A DNA stretch of 49,168 bases from an uncultured Bacteroidales bacterium. GTDB lineage: Bacteria; Bacteroidota; Bacteroidia; Bacteroidales; Bacteroidaceae. The DNA is taken from positions 1-49,168 of the forward strand of contig CAMGOT010000003.1 in the NCBI GenBank assembly GCA_946060685.1. The letters run 5' to 3'. Every line of letters begins with the position of its first letter. The first letter of the stretch is position 1. This document shows, piece by piece, positions 8,193 through 16,054 of the stretch. The notes beneath the pieces were generated by a model. It had not been told where the DNA came from, did no database searches, and saw only the letters and a program-made list of their open reading frames with translations. Made by a program: the position numbers and the translations under genes.

Positions 8193-9584
8193 ATGTTGGA
8201 AATATTCTTTTTCCTGCTGCTCCTCGCGGCATTCGTGATGCTGTATTTCACGCGTTGGAGTGGCTATCGTGCGTTGCTGTGTCTGTGGCACGAGCAAAGC
8301 GATTATTTTGATGCCCGTCGTTTTGCGAGGGAGATGCCTTCGGAGGAAATGGCTCCTTCGGAGGATGAGCCTCTTTCTTCAGAGAGTGAGCATTTTCCCT
8401 CAGAAGATGAGCCTGCTTCGGAGGATGGAGATCCGCTTTCCGCATCAGAAGAGCCGTTTTCCGACGAAGAGGGCACGCTGCAGGAGCCGCAGGCCGACGA
8501 TGTGTGGAGCGTACGCAGATGTTCCCTCACGGATGTTCCCGAAGTTAGCGTGGTGGTGGTGAGCGAAGGCAATGGTGCCGTGCTGGAGGAAAACCTGCCC
8601 TATATCCTGCGGCAGACGCATCCCAGCTTCGAGGTCATCGTGGTGGATGCCGCTTCGGCCGATACCCACACCTCCGTGCTCACCTCCGATGCCCTGAAAC
8701 GCTTGCAACAGGAGTTTCCCCATCTGCGCCGGACGTACGTGCCGCAGAGCAGTCGGAACATCGACCGCCGGCTGCTGGGATATACCCTTGGCATTCGTGC
8801 CGCACGGGCTCCGTGGGTGGCGGTCATAGGGCCCGACTGTGTGCCGGAGAGTTATGATTGGCTGTCGACCATGATGTGCCTCACGGGCGACGATGTAGAT
8901 GTGGTGATAGGCTATGCCAATTATTTCCAGGACGAAGATGCTGCGACCCGTCGTGCCAGTTTCGGACGTCTGCGTCGTTTCCTCTTCTTTGCCCGTGCCG
9001 TGCTGGGCGGGCATGCCGTGGGGGCCGACTCCTGCAACGTCGTACTGCGGCGTGCGTGGTTTCTGGAAGGTGGCGGATTTCCCTATACGGTGGGCGTGCC
9101 CTTCTCCGCCATCTCCCTGCTGGTCGATTCGCAGACGGAATGCGGGCGTGTGGCGCTGGCACTCTATCCCGACACGTTCGTGCGCCAGTTGTTCCCCGAC
9201 GATACAGAATATCTTGCTGAGATGCGCATCCAGCATAGGCTGGCACAACGTCTGCGCAGGTCGCAGGCGCCTTGGCTGCTGCGTCGCGACACGTGGGCAG
9301 ATACCGCCATTCTCCTCTTCACGCTCTCCTTCTGTGGCTACGTGGTGGTGCGCGTGCTGCGCTATATTCCCTTCGCCGATATGGTGCGCAGCGTCATCAG
9401 CCCTGTGGTACCCTATGCTCCTTTCTACGATTGGAAGTGGCTTCTTCTCGACATTCCTGCCTTCGCGATGCCCGTCGCCTCGGTAGTCCTCTCCGTCGTC
9501 ACCTTCCGTCGCCTTTCCTGCCTGTTTGAGGAAGCGTCCTTCGGAGCCTATCCCATGTGTTTCCATTTCCTGCTGCCATGGTGA
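8193..9584 (+). CDS. Membrane glycosyltransferase, family 2, with acidic linker
   Basis: A 463-residue protein. An N-terminal membrane anchor (EIFFFLLLLAAFVMLYF) is followed at residues about 45-105 by a very acidic Ser/Glu/Asp/Pro stretch with repeated SEDEP units. A GT2-like domain follows: VVVVSEGN, ILRQTHPSFEVIVVDAAS, then VIGPDCVPES where DxD would lie. Two or more membrane spans are near the C-terminus (TAILLFTLSFCGYVVV; LLDIPAFAMPVASVVLSVV). GT2 enzymes transfer a sugar from a nucleotide or lipid donor at the cytoplasmic membrane face. The acidic linker is not usual, and GPDC replaces the common DSD, so activity is uncertain. Confidence 0.8.
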   Translation: MLEIFFFLLLLAAFVMLYFTRWSGYRALLCLWHEQSDYFDARRFAREMPSEEMAPSEDEPLSSESEHFPSEDEPASEDGDPLSASEEPFSDEEGTLQEPQADDVWSVRRCSLTDVPEVSVVVVSEGNGAVLEENLPYILRQTHPSFEVIVVDAASADTHTSVLTSDALKRLQQEFPHLRRTYVPQSSRNIDRRLLGYTLGIRAARAPWVAVIGPDCVPESYDWLSTMMCLTGDDVDVVIGYANYFQDEDAATRRASFGRLRRFLFFARAVLGGHAVGADSCNVVLRRAWFLEGGGFPYTVGVPFSAISLLVDSQTECGRVALALYPDTFVRQLFPDDTEYLAEMRIQHRLAQRLRRSQAPWLLRRDTWADTAILLFTLSFCGYVVVRVLRYIPFADMVRSVISPVVPYAPFYDWKWLLLDIPAFAMPVASVVLSVVTFRRLSCLFEEASFGAYPMCFHFLLPW

Positions 9585-9692
9585 AAGCTGGCCACGTGGT
9601 GGAAATGCCGTAAGATGAGTCGTACGGCGATGTAAAGATATTTGGAGGGGGGGAGCTCCCAGGCATCTGGGGGCAAATATAGGTTTGGCGGA

Positions 9693-9866
9693 GAGATGGA
9701 TGAATGCTGCGTGAGACAAGAATTGCCAGAGAAAGGCAGAAGATTTTTACTGCTTCGCCGATGTATGTCAACTTCATGGCCAATAAGGTTAATAACCTTG
9801 CGGCCATAAGGTTAATAACCCTACAGCCGTAAGGTTATTAACCTTATCGGCGATATTGTGGTATAG
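9693..9866 (-). repeat. Dispersed repeat, copy 1: three palindromes at 23-bp period
   Basis: Three near-identical 15-bp palindromes, AAGGTTAATAACCTT or its complement, start at 9785, 9808 and 9831, exactly 23 bases apart. Their 8-base spacers resemble GCGGCCAT / ACAGCCGT. On the minus strand the last palindrome is followed by 7 bases and then ATGAAGTTGACATACATCGG. A second copy with the same layout is at 46857-47035 in the opposite orientation. Similarity between the copies extends over about 170 bases. Confidence 0.85.
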
Positions 9867-10082
9867 GCTGTTTTTCCCAGTTAGCTCAAATCCTTCGAAA
9901 TCATGTTGTTGGGTTTTAAAAGCAAGCTAAGCACCGGTACCTCAAATGGGACATCCTGTTTTTGGAAACGACGTTCGAAGCTAGGGCCGAGGCAAGGTGG
10001 GGTTTGAATATGCCTTGAGAGAAGGAGAAAGACATGGTCGGCATCCCATAGCCTTTTCTCCTTCGAAGGGGGGCGGTATGAA

Positions 10083-10122
10083 AAAAGCATCTGAGGCACA
10101 CGTTCGTGCTTCAGATGCTTTT
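10083..10122 (-). terminator. Terminator of the glycine-lipid operon
   Basis: AAAAGCATCTGA (10083-10094) pairs perfectly with TCAGATGCTTTT (10111-10122), and GCAC/GTGC extends the stem across one mismatch. The minus strand reads out into a T run. It lies 35 bases past the glsB stop. Confidence 0.85.
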
Positions 10123-10157
10123 GCTATAGGGGTGTTCCGGCTTCGGATGCAAGGCAT

Positions 10158-11153
10158 TTATTCGCTCACGGCATTCCAGGGATGCTTTTTGAATACTTCC
10201 TGGAAGAGCGAGAGGGAATCGGGATTTTCCTTGGCATAACTTTCGATATGGCGTATGCGCTTCTCCTCCAGAATTTCGTCGAAGGCGATGAGGATGGCCG
10301 TCTCCTCCACCATGCCAAACTCCTCGTTGATGGCAGTTCCGAACACGCGCATCGTGGGCGAGAGGTTCATGTAGGCGTTGACCAAGGGCGGGATGTTGTA
10401 GCCCAATTTGCGCACAGCCTTGTTGAGGATGCGGAAATCTGCCACAAAATCATCCTCCACGAAGAGTTCACGCAGTTCGTGCTCCGGTGTGGTGAGTCCC
10501 TCGGGGTGTACCGCTTTCACCAGCCCGTCGCGGTCGCCGAAATGCTTTTTCAGGAAGAAGAGAATCATGTCGCGTGCCGTACGGTTGAAGCTGGGGTACA
10601 TCGTCATCTTTCCGAAGAAATACTTGAGGTGCGGTATGAGCATGGTCAAGGCTCCCAGTCCGTCCCAAAGATTGTCCAGGGCGTAGAGGCTCTTTGCCAG
10701 GTTCTTGCTCGACTGGTATTCCAGCGTGACGAAGCTGCGTCCCAGTTCGACGGTATGCGGGAGGAAATTGTCGATGAAGTTTTGCGAGAAATGGAACATA
10801 TGGCCCGTGGCAAGGTGTGGCTGCCCGTTCTTTTCGAAAGTGATGTCGGCATAGGGCAGGAAGCGGTAGCCGCCCAGAATCTCCTCGGCATCGGGATTCC
10901 ACACGATGAGCTGGTAGTAGGGGTGCTCGCAGGTGTCAAACTCGTCGAGGTCGCAGTCGAGCCCGGAGCCTCCTCCCGCCGTACGGAAGGCGATTTCGCG
11001 GAGGCGGCCGATTTCGCGTACCACATTCGGGGCCTGCTGCCAGGTGACGATGTATATTTCATTGCCGGCCTTGTTCGTATGCCGCAGGCGGCGTTCGGGG
11101 GTGAGTTCGGATTTCAGCAGATTGCGGTCAATCGGTGCAATAATGTCTTTCAT
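10158..11153 (-). CDS. glsB: GlsB-like N-acyltransferase (glycine lipid synthesis)
   Basis: A 331-residue protein of the OlsB/hemolysin-like GNAT superfamily. Visible blocks are REIAFRTAGGGSGLDCDLDE, YYQLIVWNPDAEEILGGYR and ELGRSFVTLEYQSSKNLAKS, which fit acyl-ACP-dependent N-acyltransferases. In Bacteroides GlsB puts a 3-hydroxy fatty acid on glycine, and GlsA then adds the second acyl chain. The next gene upstream is the GlsA partner, which supports this role. The start MKDIIAPIDRN at 11153 is taken rather than an upstream in-frame ATG inside the preceding gene. The spacing to glsA is 79 bases. Confidence 0.85.
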   Translation of the reverse strand: MKDIIAPIDRNLLKSELTPERRLRHTNKAGNEIYIVTWQQAPNVVREIGRLREIAFRTAGGGSGLDCDLDEFDTCEHPYYQLIVWNPDAEEILGGYRFLPYADITFEKNGQPHLATGHMFHFSQNFIDNFLPHTVELGRSFVTLEYQSSKNLAKSLYALDNLWDGLGALTMLIPHLKYFFGKMTMYPSFNRTARDMILFFLKKHFGDRDGLVKAVHPEGLTTPEHELRELFVEDDFVADFRILNKAVRKLGYNIPPLVNAYMNLSPTMRVFGTAINEEFGMVEETAILIAFDEILEEKRIRHIESYAKENPDSLSLFQEVFKKHPWNAVSE

Positions 11154-11232
11154 ATCAAAATGGAGATAGACGTATGGAAAGAGGGGTGGAACGACGTGTC
11201 GATGTTCATGAGAGAGGCAGGGGAGGACATCG

Positions 11233-12054
11233 TCAGAGCTTGTAGACAATATCCCTGATGAGTGCCGCCCATTCCGTAGGTGTCTTTTCTTTGGTCAATC
11301 TGTGGTAGGGTATGGGTTTTCCGATGCGAATGGTAAAGGTTTTGTGCTGGTTTTTGTAGAGTTCGTCGACGAGGTAGAGCATGGCCAGATTCACCTTGAG
11401 GCCGAGCATACGGGTCAGGTTGGCCAGGCGATAGAAGAATTCGGAGTTGCGCCCGTCGAAGTGCATGGGCACGATGTCGCGCTGAGTCTCGATGCTTTTG
11501 GTGACGAAGGTCTTTTTCCATTCGAGGTCCTGAATGCACCCGTTGATTTTTCTAGAGCATATTCCCGCCGGAAACATGATGACGTGGTTGTCGCTCTTGA
11601 ACACGGCCTCCACCATGCGGGGGAAGTCGCGGCTTTGGCGCCCCGTCTTGTTGATGCCCACGAAGAGCGGAGCCAGTCCGGAGAGATTCATGAGCAAGTC
11701 GTTCACGAGATATTTGATGCGTCCGTCGTAGTATCCTCCCAGCACGCTCCCCAGCGCCAGTCCGTCGGGTCCGCCCAGAGGATGGTTGCACACGAAGGTA
11801 TAGCGTCGTCCGTCGCTGTCGTCGGGCAGATTCTCCGTCCCTTCCACGTGGATGTTGATGTCGAGGTAGCGCAGGCAGTCGTCAATCCATTCCACGCCCT
11901 GCTTTTCCCCCTCTTGGAGGATGAAGCCGTTCAGCCATTCCTGATGTATGATGCGTTTCAGCCAGGAGTTGACGAACGATGGCACATATTTCGCCTTGTC
12001 GCCCATTTTGGCCTTGAGAATGCTGTCGATATCTATGAGAAAGGGTTGTGACAT
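11233..12054 (-). CDS. glsA: GlsA-like O-acyltransferase (glycine lipid synthesis)
   Basis: A 273-residue protein of the PlsC/LPLAT superfamily. It carries CNHPLGGPDG in the place of the acyltransferase His/Asp motif, LFVGINKTG, and FPAGICSRK (block III). In Bacteroides GlsA O-acylates the hydroxyl of the N-acyl glycine made by GlsB. The start MSQPFLIDID at 12054 fits the family; the upstream open frame contains a repeat and no conserved residues. It is first in a two-gene operon with glsB, behind a leader of about 270 bases. Confidence 0.85.
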   Translation of the reverse strand: MSQPFLIDIDSILKAKMGDKAKYVPSFVNSWLKRIIHQEWLNGFILQEGEKQGVEWIDDCLRYLDINIHVEGTENLPDDSDGRRYTFVCNHPLGGPDGLALGSVLGGYYDGRIKYLVNDLLMNLSGLAPLFVGINKTGRQSRDFPRMVEAVFKSDNHVIMFPAGICSRKINGCIQDLEWKKTFVTKSIETQRDIVPMHFDGRNSEFFYRLANLTRMLGLKVNLAMLYLVDELYKNQHKTFTIRIGKPIPYHRLTKEKTPTEWAALIRDIVYKL

Positions 12055-12070
12055 AAAATAAAAGAGAGAG

Positions 12071-12160
12071 TATAGTTTAGCTTGGCTTTGCCTTGCTTTG
12101 TCACGACTCGGGATAGTCCAAGCAAGGCTTGGCCTCTCCGCTCGCTGCTCCAAAGCATGG
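12071..12160 (+). repeat. Dispersed hairpin repeat, copy A
   Basis: The block beginning TTGGCTTTGCCTTGCTTTG and containing CACGACTCGG and CTCGCTGCT recurs at 36114-36198 in the same strand orientation. Its centre CCAAGC-AAG-GCTTGG (12118-12132) forms a stem. The other copy has CCAAAC/GTTTGG there, so both arms changed together. Confidence 0.75.
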
Positions 12161-12328
12161 CATCCCCTCTTCCGCTGTGTTGCTTCGTGGGTGTTGAGTC
12201 TCCGGGTAATTCGGATGTGGGTGTAGGGGTCTGCAAGCATTTTCTGCCCCGCCTGCCCTGATGCAAGGAGTGGTTGGCAAAGCGCACCGACACCCCTGTT
12301 TTGGCAAGGCTCTTGCTTTATTTCGGGG

Positions 12329-12336
12329 CAAATGTA
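12329..12336 (-). promoter_or_regulatory. -7 element for glsA-glsB
   Basis: TACATTTG on the minus strand fits TAnnTTTG. It lies about 275 bases upstream of the glsA start, implying a long leader. Confidence 0.4.
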
Positions 12337-12379
12337 GTGCTTTTTTATAGAAATTCCCATATCCTGTGCTTTTTTTTTG

Positions 12380-12387
12380 TAATTTTG
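12380..12387 (+). promoter_or_regulatory. -7 element for the membrane regulator
   Basis: TAATTTTG fits TAnnTTTG and lies about 95 bases before the regulator gene's start codon. No convincing -33 element is visible in the T-rich stretch upstream. Confidence 0.35.
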
Positions 12388-12482
12388 CCGTGATTTACGT
12401 CGCTATTTGCAGTACGCTTATGTGTTATAGCCCATTTCGCCCTGCCAAAAGCCCCGTCAAAACCCACTTATAGAGAGAGGAT

Positions 12483-13628
12483 ATGAAAACACTCCTGATT
12501 CTTGCCACCGAACTCGTGGCCGTCAGCCATCTGTCATTTTCCATCGTGCTTTTCATCTATGCCCGCCGTAGCGTAGCCTTCAAGGCGCAGGCATGGGTGC
12601 TGATGCTCATCGCCATGATATTCGGCGTGGCTCTTGCGCTATCCGTCATCAACAGCGTGCCCTATGAGTTCGGCATTCTGAATCCGTACATGCTCATCTT
12701 CCTGCTCGTCACGAGTTTTCTGCTCAGCATCAATCCTCTGGGTATGGTGATGCCAGGCTATCTGCAGGTGGGGCGCATGGTGCGCTATGCCTCCCCCGCC
12801 ATTGTCGTGGTGAGCCTCTATGTGCTTGGGTTGCTGGCAGGAAGTCAGGTGGTGGTGATTCATGATTTGGCCGATTTGCCCGAAGCATTCCTCTCCTCGG
12901 ATGTGGTGCTGCGCATTTCCGCCCTGCTGCTCAGTTTCGGCTACATCTTCAATATCATCTTCGTGCCCCATCTTCGGTTGCGCAGGAAGAGCCTGCCCAA
13001 GAATATCGTCACGTATGCCATGCTGCTCGGCATCGTGCAACTCATCTTCGTGATATGCACCATACGTTTCTCCATGCCCCTTTTCATCGTGTATGAAATT
13101 CTCTTTGCCTCCGTCAGCGTGATGCTCTGCGGGTGTATCATCAAGCCCCTGATGCAGGCCCAGCCCTATCCGGAAATCAAGGAGGTGGAAGTGGCACCCA
13201 CCAACGAGGAAATCTCCGTGGTGGAAGAGGAGGACTTCAACGAGGCCAACCGCTATCGTTTTGAGCGGGTGGAATATGTGATGCAGCATGAAAAGCCCTA
13301 CGTCTCCCCTGACTTCAACCGCGACCGCCTGTGCCGCCTCTCCGGCTTCAACCGCCACATCCTGCTCCAGACGCTCCGCAGCCAGGGCTACAACGACGTT
13401 CACGACTATATCTCGCGCTATCGCGTGAAGGAACTCCGCAGCCTGATATTGTCAGGCGAGGTGACCGACATCAAGCAGCACGAGCGTGTGGGCTTCCGCA
13501 CGCTGAAGACGGCGGCCATGGCTTTCGAGCGCTATGAGCACGTCACGCTGACGGCCTTCCTCGCCATGGCGGCAGGGCCGCAGCCGCCCACTCCCGTAGG
13601 GAAGGACGGGCAGGATGCTGCCGAATAG
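12483..13628 (+). CDS. Membrane protein with C-terminal AraC-like HTH
   Basis: A 381-residue protein. Residues 1-225 contain about six or seven hydrophobic segments (LVAVSHLSFSIVLFIYA; WVLMLIAMIFGVALALSVI; MLIFLLVTSFLLSI). An acidic linker follows (EVEVAPTNEEISVVEEEDFNE). Residues about 265-365 look like a paired AraC helix-turn-helix: FNRDRLCRLSGFNRHILLQTLRS, DYISRYRVKELRSLI and a second half ending FERYEHVTLTAF. It is probably a membrane-tethered transcription regulator that senses a signal through its membrane part; the signal and targets are unknown. The downstream plus-strand genes are closely spaced. Confidence 0.75.
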   Translation: MKTLLILATELVAVSHLSFSIVLFIYARRSVAFKAQAWVLMLIAMIFGVALALSVINSVPYEFGILNPYMLIFLLVTSFLLSINPLGMVMPGYLQVGRMVRYASPAIVVVSLYVLGLLAGSQVVVIHDLADLPEAFLSSDVVLRISALLLSFGYIFNIIFVPHLRLRRKSLPKNIVTYAMLLGIVQLIFVICTIRFSMPLFIVYEILFASVSVMLCGCIIKPLMQAQPYPEIKEVEVAPTNEEISVVEEEDFNEANRYRFERVEYVMQHEKPYVSPDFNRDRLCRLSGFNRHILLQTLRSQGYNDVHDYISRYRVKELRSLILSGEVTDIKQHERVGFRTLKTAAMAFERYEHVTLTAFLAMAAGPQPPTPVGKDGQDAAE

Positions 13629-13682
13629 CCCCGGCATGACGCCCACCATTATCTCAGCCCCCATCTTTTAGCGCAATAATTC

Positions 13683-14720
13683 ATGAGACTCGTATTTTCC
13701 TTTATCATTCCCGTATACAACCGTCCTGACGAGATTGACGAACTCCTGGAATCCATCACCCGCCAGTCCTCCCAGGATGCGGAGGTCATCGTCGTGGAGG
13801 ATGGTAGCCAGGTGCCTTGCCATGATGTAGTGGAAAAATATGCCGACCGCCTCCGCGTGCAGTATTTCCTGAAGCCCAACAGCGGTCCGGGCGAGAGCCG
13901 CAACTACGGTGTGGAGCGGGCCCAGGGCGATTTCGTGATTATCCTCGACAGCGATGTGGTGCTGCCCGAAGGGTATCTTGAGGCAGTCAGGGCCGAACTG
14001 TTTGCCGGTGGCGAAGGCTCTCCGGCATCCTGCGAGGCTTTCGGAGGCCCCGACCGTGCCCATGAGAGTTTCACCCCCATACAGAAGGCCATCAACTATG
14101 GCATGACCTCCTTCTTCACCACGGGCGGCATACGCGGCGGCGACCGCAAGGGAAAGAGCGGCCCGCAGATGGACCGCTTCTATCCCCGCTCCTACAATAT
14201 GGGCATCAGCCGCGAGGTGTACCGGCGGCTGGGAGGATTCTCGAAGATGAGATTCGGCGAGGACATCGATTTCTCCTATCGTCTGGTGGAATCGGGCGCA
14301 CGTTGCAGGCTGTTTCCCGGAGCATGGGTGTATCATAAGCGGCGTTCCACCTTCCGGCAGTTTTTCAAGCAGGTACACAATTCCGGCATCGCCCGCATCA
14401 ATCTCGGCCTTCGCCATCCCGGAACGACGAAAGCCGTGCATTGTCTGCCGGCCGTCTTCACCCTCGGAGTGGCAGGATGCCTGCTGTTGGCCCTGGCATT
14501 CCTGCAGGCCATATTCCTCCTTCCCCTCCTGTTCTATGCCCTGATGATTCTCGTCGACTCTTCCCTGAAGAACCGCAGCCTCCGGGTGGGCATCTTGAGC
14601 GTGGCGGCCGCATACATCCAGCTCATAGGCTATGGCACGGGGTTCCTGCGTTGCTTCTATGAGCGCAGGCTGCTGCGAAGAGGAGAGTTTGAGGCATTCA
14701 AGCATAATTTCTACAAGTAG
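13683..14720 (+). CDS. Glycosyltransferase family 2
   Basis: A 345-residue enzyme. FSFIIPVYNRPDEIDELLESI opens the GT-A fold, VIVVEDGS binds the nucleotide, GPGESRNYGVERAQGDFVIILDSD ends in the DxD metal motif, and FGEDIDFSYRL carries the ED acceptor-side motif. One or two membrane helices are at the end (VFTLGVAGCLLLALAFLQAIFLLPLLF). It should transfer a sugar onto a lipid-linked or envelope acceptor. It lies 54 bases after the membrane regulator and 11 bases before radC. Confidence 0.9.
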   Translation: MRLVFSFIIPVYNRPDEIDELLESITRQSSQDAEVIVVEDGSQVPCHDVVEKYADRLRVQYFLKPNSGPGESRNYGVERAQGDFVIILDSDVVLPEGYLEAVRAELFAGGEGSPASCEAFGGPDRAHESFTPIQKAINYGMTSFFTTGGIRGGDRKGKSGPQMDRFYPRSYNMGISREVYRRLGGFSKMRFGEDIDFSYRLVESGARCRLFPGAWVYHKRRSTFRQFFKQVHNSGIARINLGLRHPGTTKAVHCLPAVFTLGVAGCLLLALAFLQAIFLLPLLFYALMILVDSSLKNRSLRVGILSVAAAYIQLIGYGTGFLRCFYERRLLRRGEFEAFKHNFYK

Positions 14721-14731
14721 CAATCCGGCTT

Positions 14732-15445
14732 ATGGCATCTACCGACGAAACCACACGCAAGGCACGCATCTGCGAATGGAACGAGGACGACCGTCCCCGC
14801 GAGCGCTTCATGCGCTATGGCCCCCAGGCCCTGTCATCGGCCGAACTGCTGGCCATACTCATTGGTAGCGGCAATTCCCGCGAAACTGCCGTGGACCTCA
14901 TGCAACGCATCATTACCGACTGCGAGGGAAGCCTGAACCGCCTGGGAAAGCGGAGCATCGAGCAGCTTTCGCGCTATGAAGGCATAGGTCCGGTGAAGGC
15001 CATCACCATCCTTGCCGCCTGCGAACTGGGAAAACGCCGATTGCAGGAGACGCTGAAGAACACCAGCATACAGACGGCAAAGGATGTCTATGAATATATG
15101 CGCCTGAAGGTGATGGACACGATGCACGAGCAGGCCTACGTGCTGATGCTCAACGCCCGCCTTTGCCTGATGGATTGTGTGTGCGTGAGCGATGGCGGCA
15201 CCACGCAGACGGCTGTCGATGTGCGGCGCGTGCTGCGCGAGGCCCTGCTTTGCGACGGCTGCACGCGCATCATTCTCTGCCACAACCATCCCAGCGGAAA
15301 CGCCTCGCCTTCGCGGCAGGACGACCGTTTGACGGAGGAAATGGCGCGGGCGGCAAAAGCTGTCAACCTGCCTCTCGTAGACCATATCATCGTGGCCGAC
15401 GGCAGCTACTACAGTTATGCCGATGAGGGAAAACTCACGGTATAG
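14732..15445 (+). CDS. radC: RadC-family JAB-domain protein
   Basis: A 237-residue protein. The N-terminal UPF0758 helical part (LSSAELLAILIGSGN; YEGIGPVKAITILAACELGKR, helix-hairpin-helix-like) precedes a JAMM domain whose zinc motif HNHPSGNASPSRQD is intact. RadC was first linked to DNA repair, but the molecular activity is not settled. It lies in a run of plus-strand genes, 11 bases after a glycosyltransferase. Confidence 0.95.
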   Translation: MASTDETTRKARICEWNEDDRPRERFMRYGPQALSSAELLAILIGSGNSRETAVDLMQRIITDCEGSLNRLGKRSIEQLSRYEGIGPVKAITILAACELGKRRLQETLKNTSIQTAKDVYEYMRLKVMDTMHEQAYVLMLNARLCLMDCVCVSDGGTTQTAVDVRRVLREALLCDGCTRIILCHNHPSGNASPSRQDDRLTEEMARAAKAVNLPLVDHIIVADGSYYSYADEGKLTV

Positions 15446-15597
15446 GGCGTGGCATATCCCTCCACCCCCTGTGTGATGGCAAAGATATATACCCCTATCA
15501 TCCCGCTTCTCCCTGCTTTTCCATGCCGGGGCCGATTGTGGCGGCATTAGACGAATACATATATACTCAAAGTCAGAAAGAAGTACAAGAAAATAAA

Positions 15598-15918
15598 ATG
15601 ACACCAGAAGAGAAAATACGCATCGAAGAGCGCATCGTGGAAGTGCTCAAGACGGTCTACGACCCTGAGATTCCCGTAGACATCTTCAATCTCGGCTTAA
15701 TCTACCGCATTGACCTTGCCGACGACGGAATCCTTGAGGTCGACATGACCCTTACCGCCCCCAACTGTCCGGCGGCCGACTTTATCGTGGAGGATGTCCG
15801 ACTGAAACTCCAGGGCATTCCCGAAGTGGTGGATGCCCGAGTGAACCTCGTGTTTGAACCCGAATGGGACAAGGACATGATGAGCGAGGAGGCCAAGCTC
15901 GAACTGGGGTTCCTGTAG
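15598..15918 (+). CDS. MIP18/DUF59-family Fe-S cluster assembly factor
   Basis: A 106-residue cytoplasmic protein. YDPEIPVDIFNLGLIYRI and MTLTAPNCPAADFIVEDV carry the conserved DPE and the Cys of the MIP18/SufT/PaaD-like domain, which helps to deliver or mature Fe-S clusters. The start MTPEEKIRIEER at 15598 is preferred over an in-frame ATG 75 bases upstream, since the extra residues are unlike the family. No suf genes are in the window. Confidence 0.88.
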   Translation: MTPEEKIRIEERIVEVLKTVYDPEIPVDIFNLGLIYRIDLADDGILEVDMTLTAPNCPAADFIVEDVRLKLQGIPEVVDARVNLVFEPEWDKDMMSEEAKLELGFL

Positions 15919-16054
15919 TATACGCTCCCCCCCCTCGTTCCCTCAGGCTGTTTCATTCCCCCTGTGCTCCACGCATTTTTGATTCACGAACATACTCCCC
16001 CTAAGCATCCTCATATCACGCTCAACAATCAAAGCCCCCTTTTTTCCAGACCCT

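Larger units (their letters stand above)
9585..10157. other. Intergenic with dispersed repeat and glsB terminator
   Basis: About 570 bases between the converging glycosyltransferase and glsB genes. It holds one copy of a dispersed palindromic repeat (9693-9866), a 10-bp inverted repeat GAAGGAGAAA / TTTCTCCTTC (10021-10064), and the glsB terminator. Small open frames here overlap on both strands, and I do not accept them as genes. Confidence 0.6.
12055..12482. other. Divergent intergenic: glsA leader and regulator promoter
   Basis: About 430 bases without a gene. It contains the glsA -7 element at 12329-12336 (minus) and a plus-strand -7 element for the regulator gene at 12380-12387. A dispersed repeat lies at about 12071-12160, inside the predicted glsA transcript. 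Confidence 0.5.

Noticed and set aside
9785-9845. CRISPR array, suggested by the 23-bp period
   Set aside because: Only three units, 8-base near-constant spacers and palindromic repeats; no cas genes. The second copy has the same spacers, unlike a spacer store.
10182-11258. A 358-codon open frame opposite glsB
   Set aside because: Mirrors glsB almost exactly; glsB has recognisable acyltransferase blocks and this frame has none.
12055-12328. Riboswitch in the long glsA leader
   Set aside because: No known riboswitch core could be recognised; the visible structure is explained by the dispersed repeat.
12055-12360. 102-codon N-terminal extension of GlsA
   Set aside because: It covers a dispersed repeat and the predicted promoter; GlsA-like proteins start near MSQPFLIDID.
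13668-14723. A 351-codon open frame opposite the second glycosyltransferase
   Set aside because: Antisense shadow; the plus strand has full GT2 motifs including DxD.
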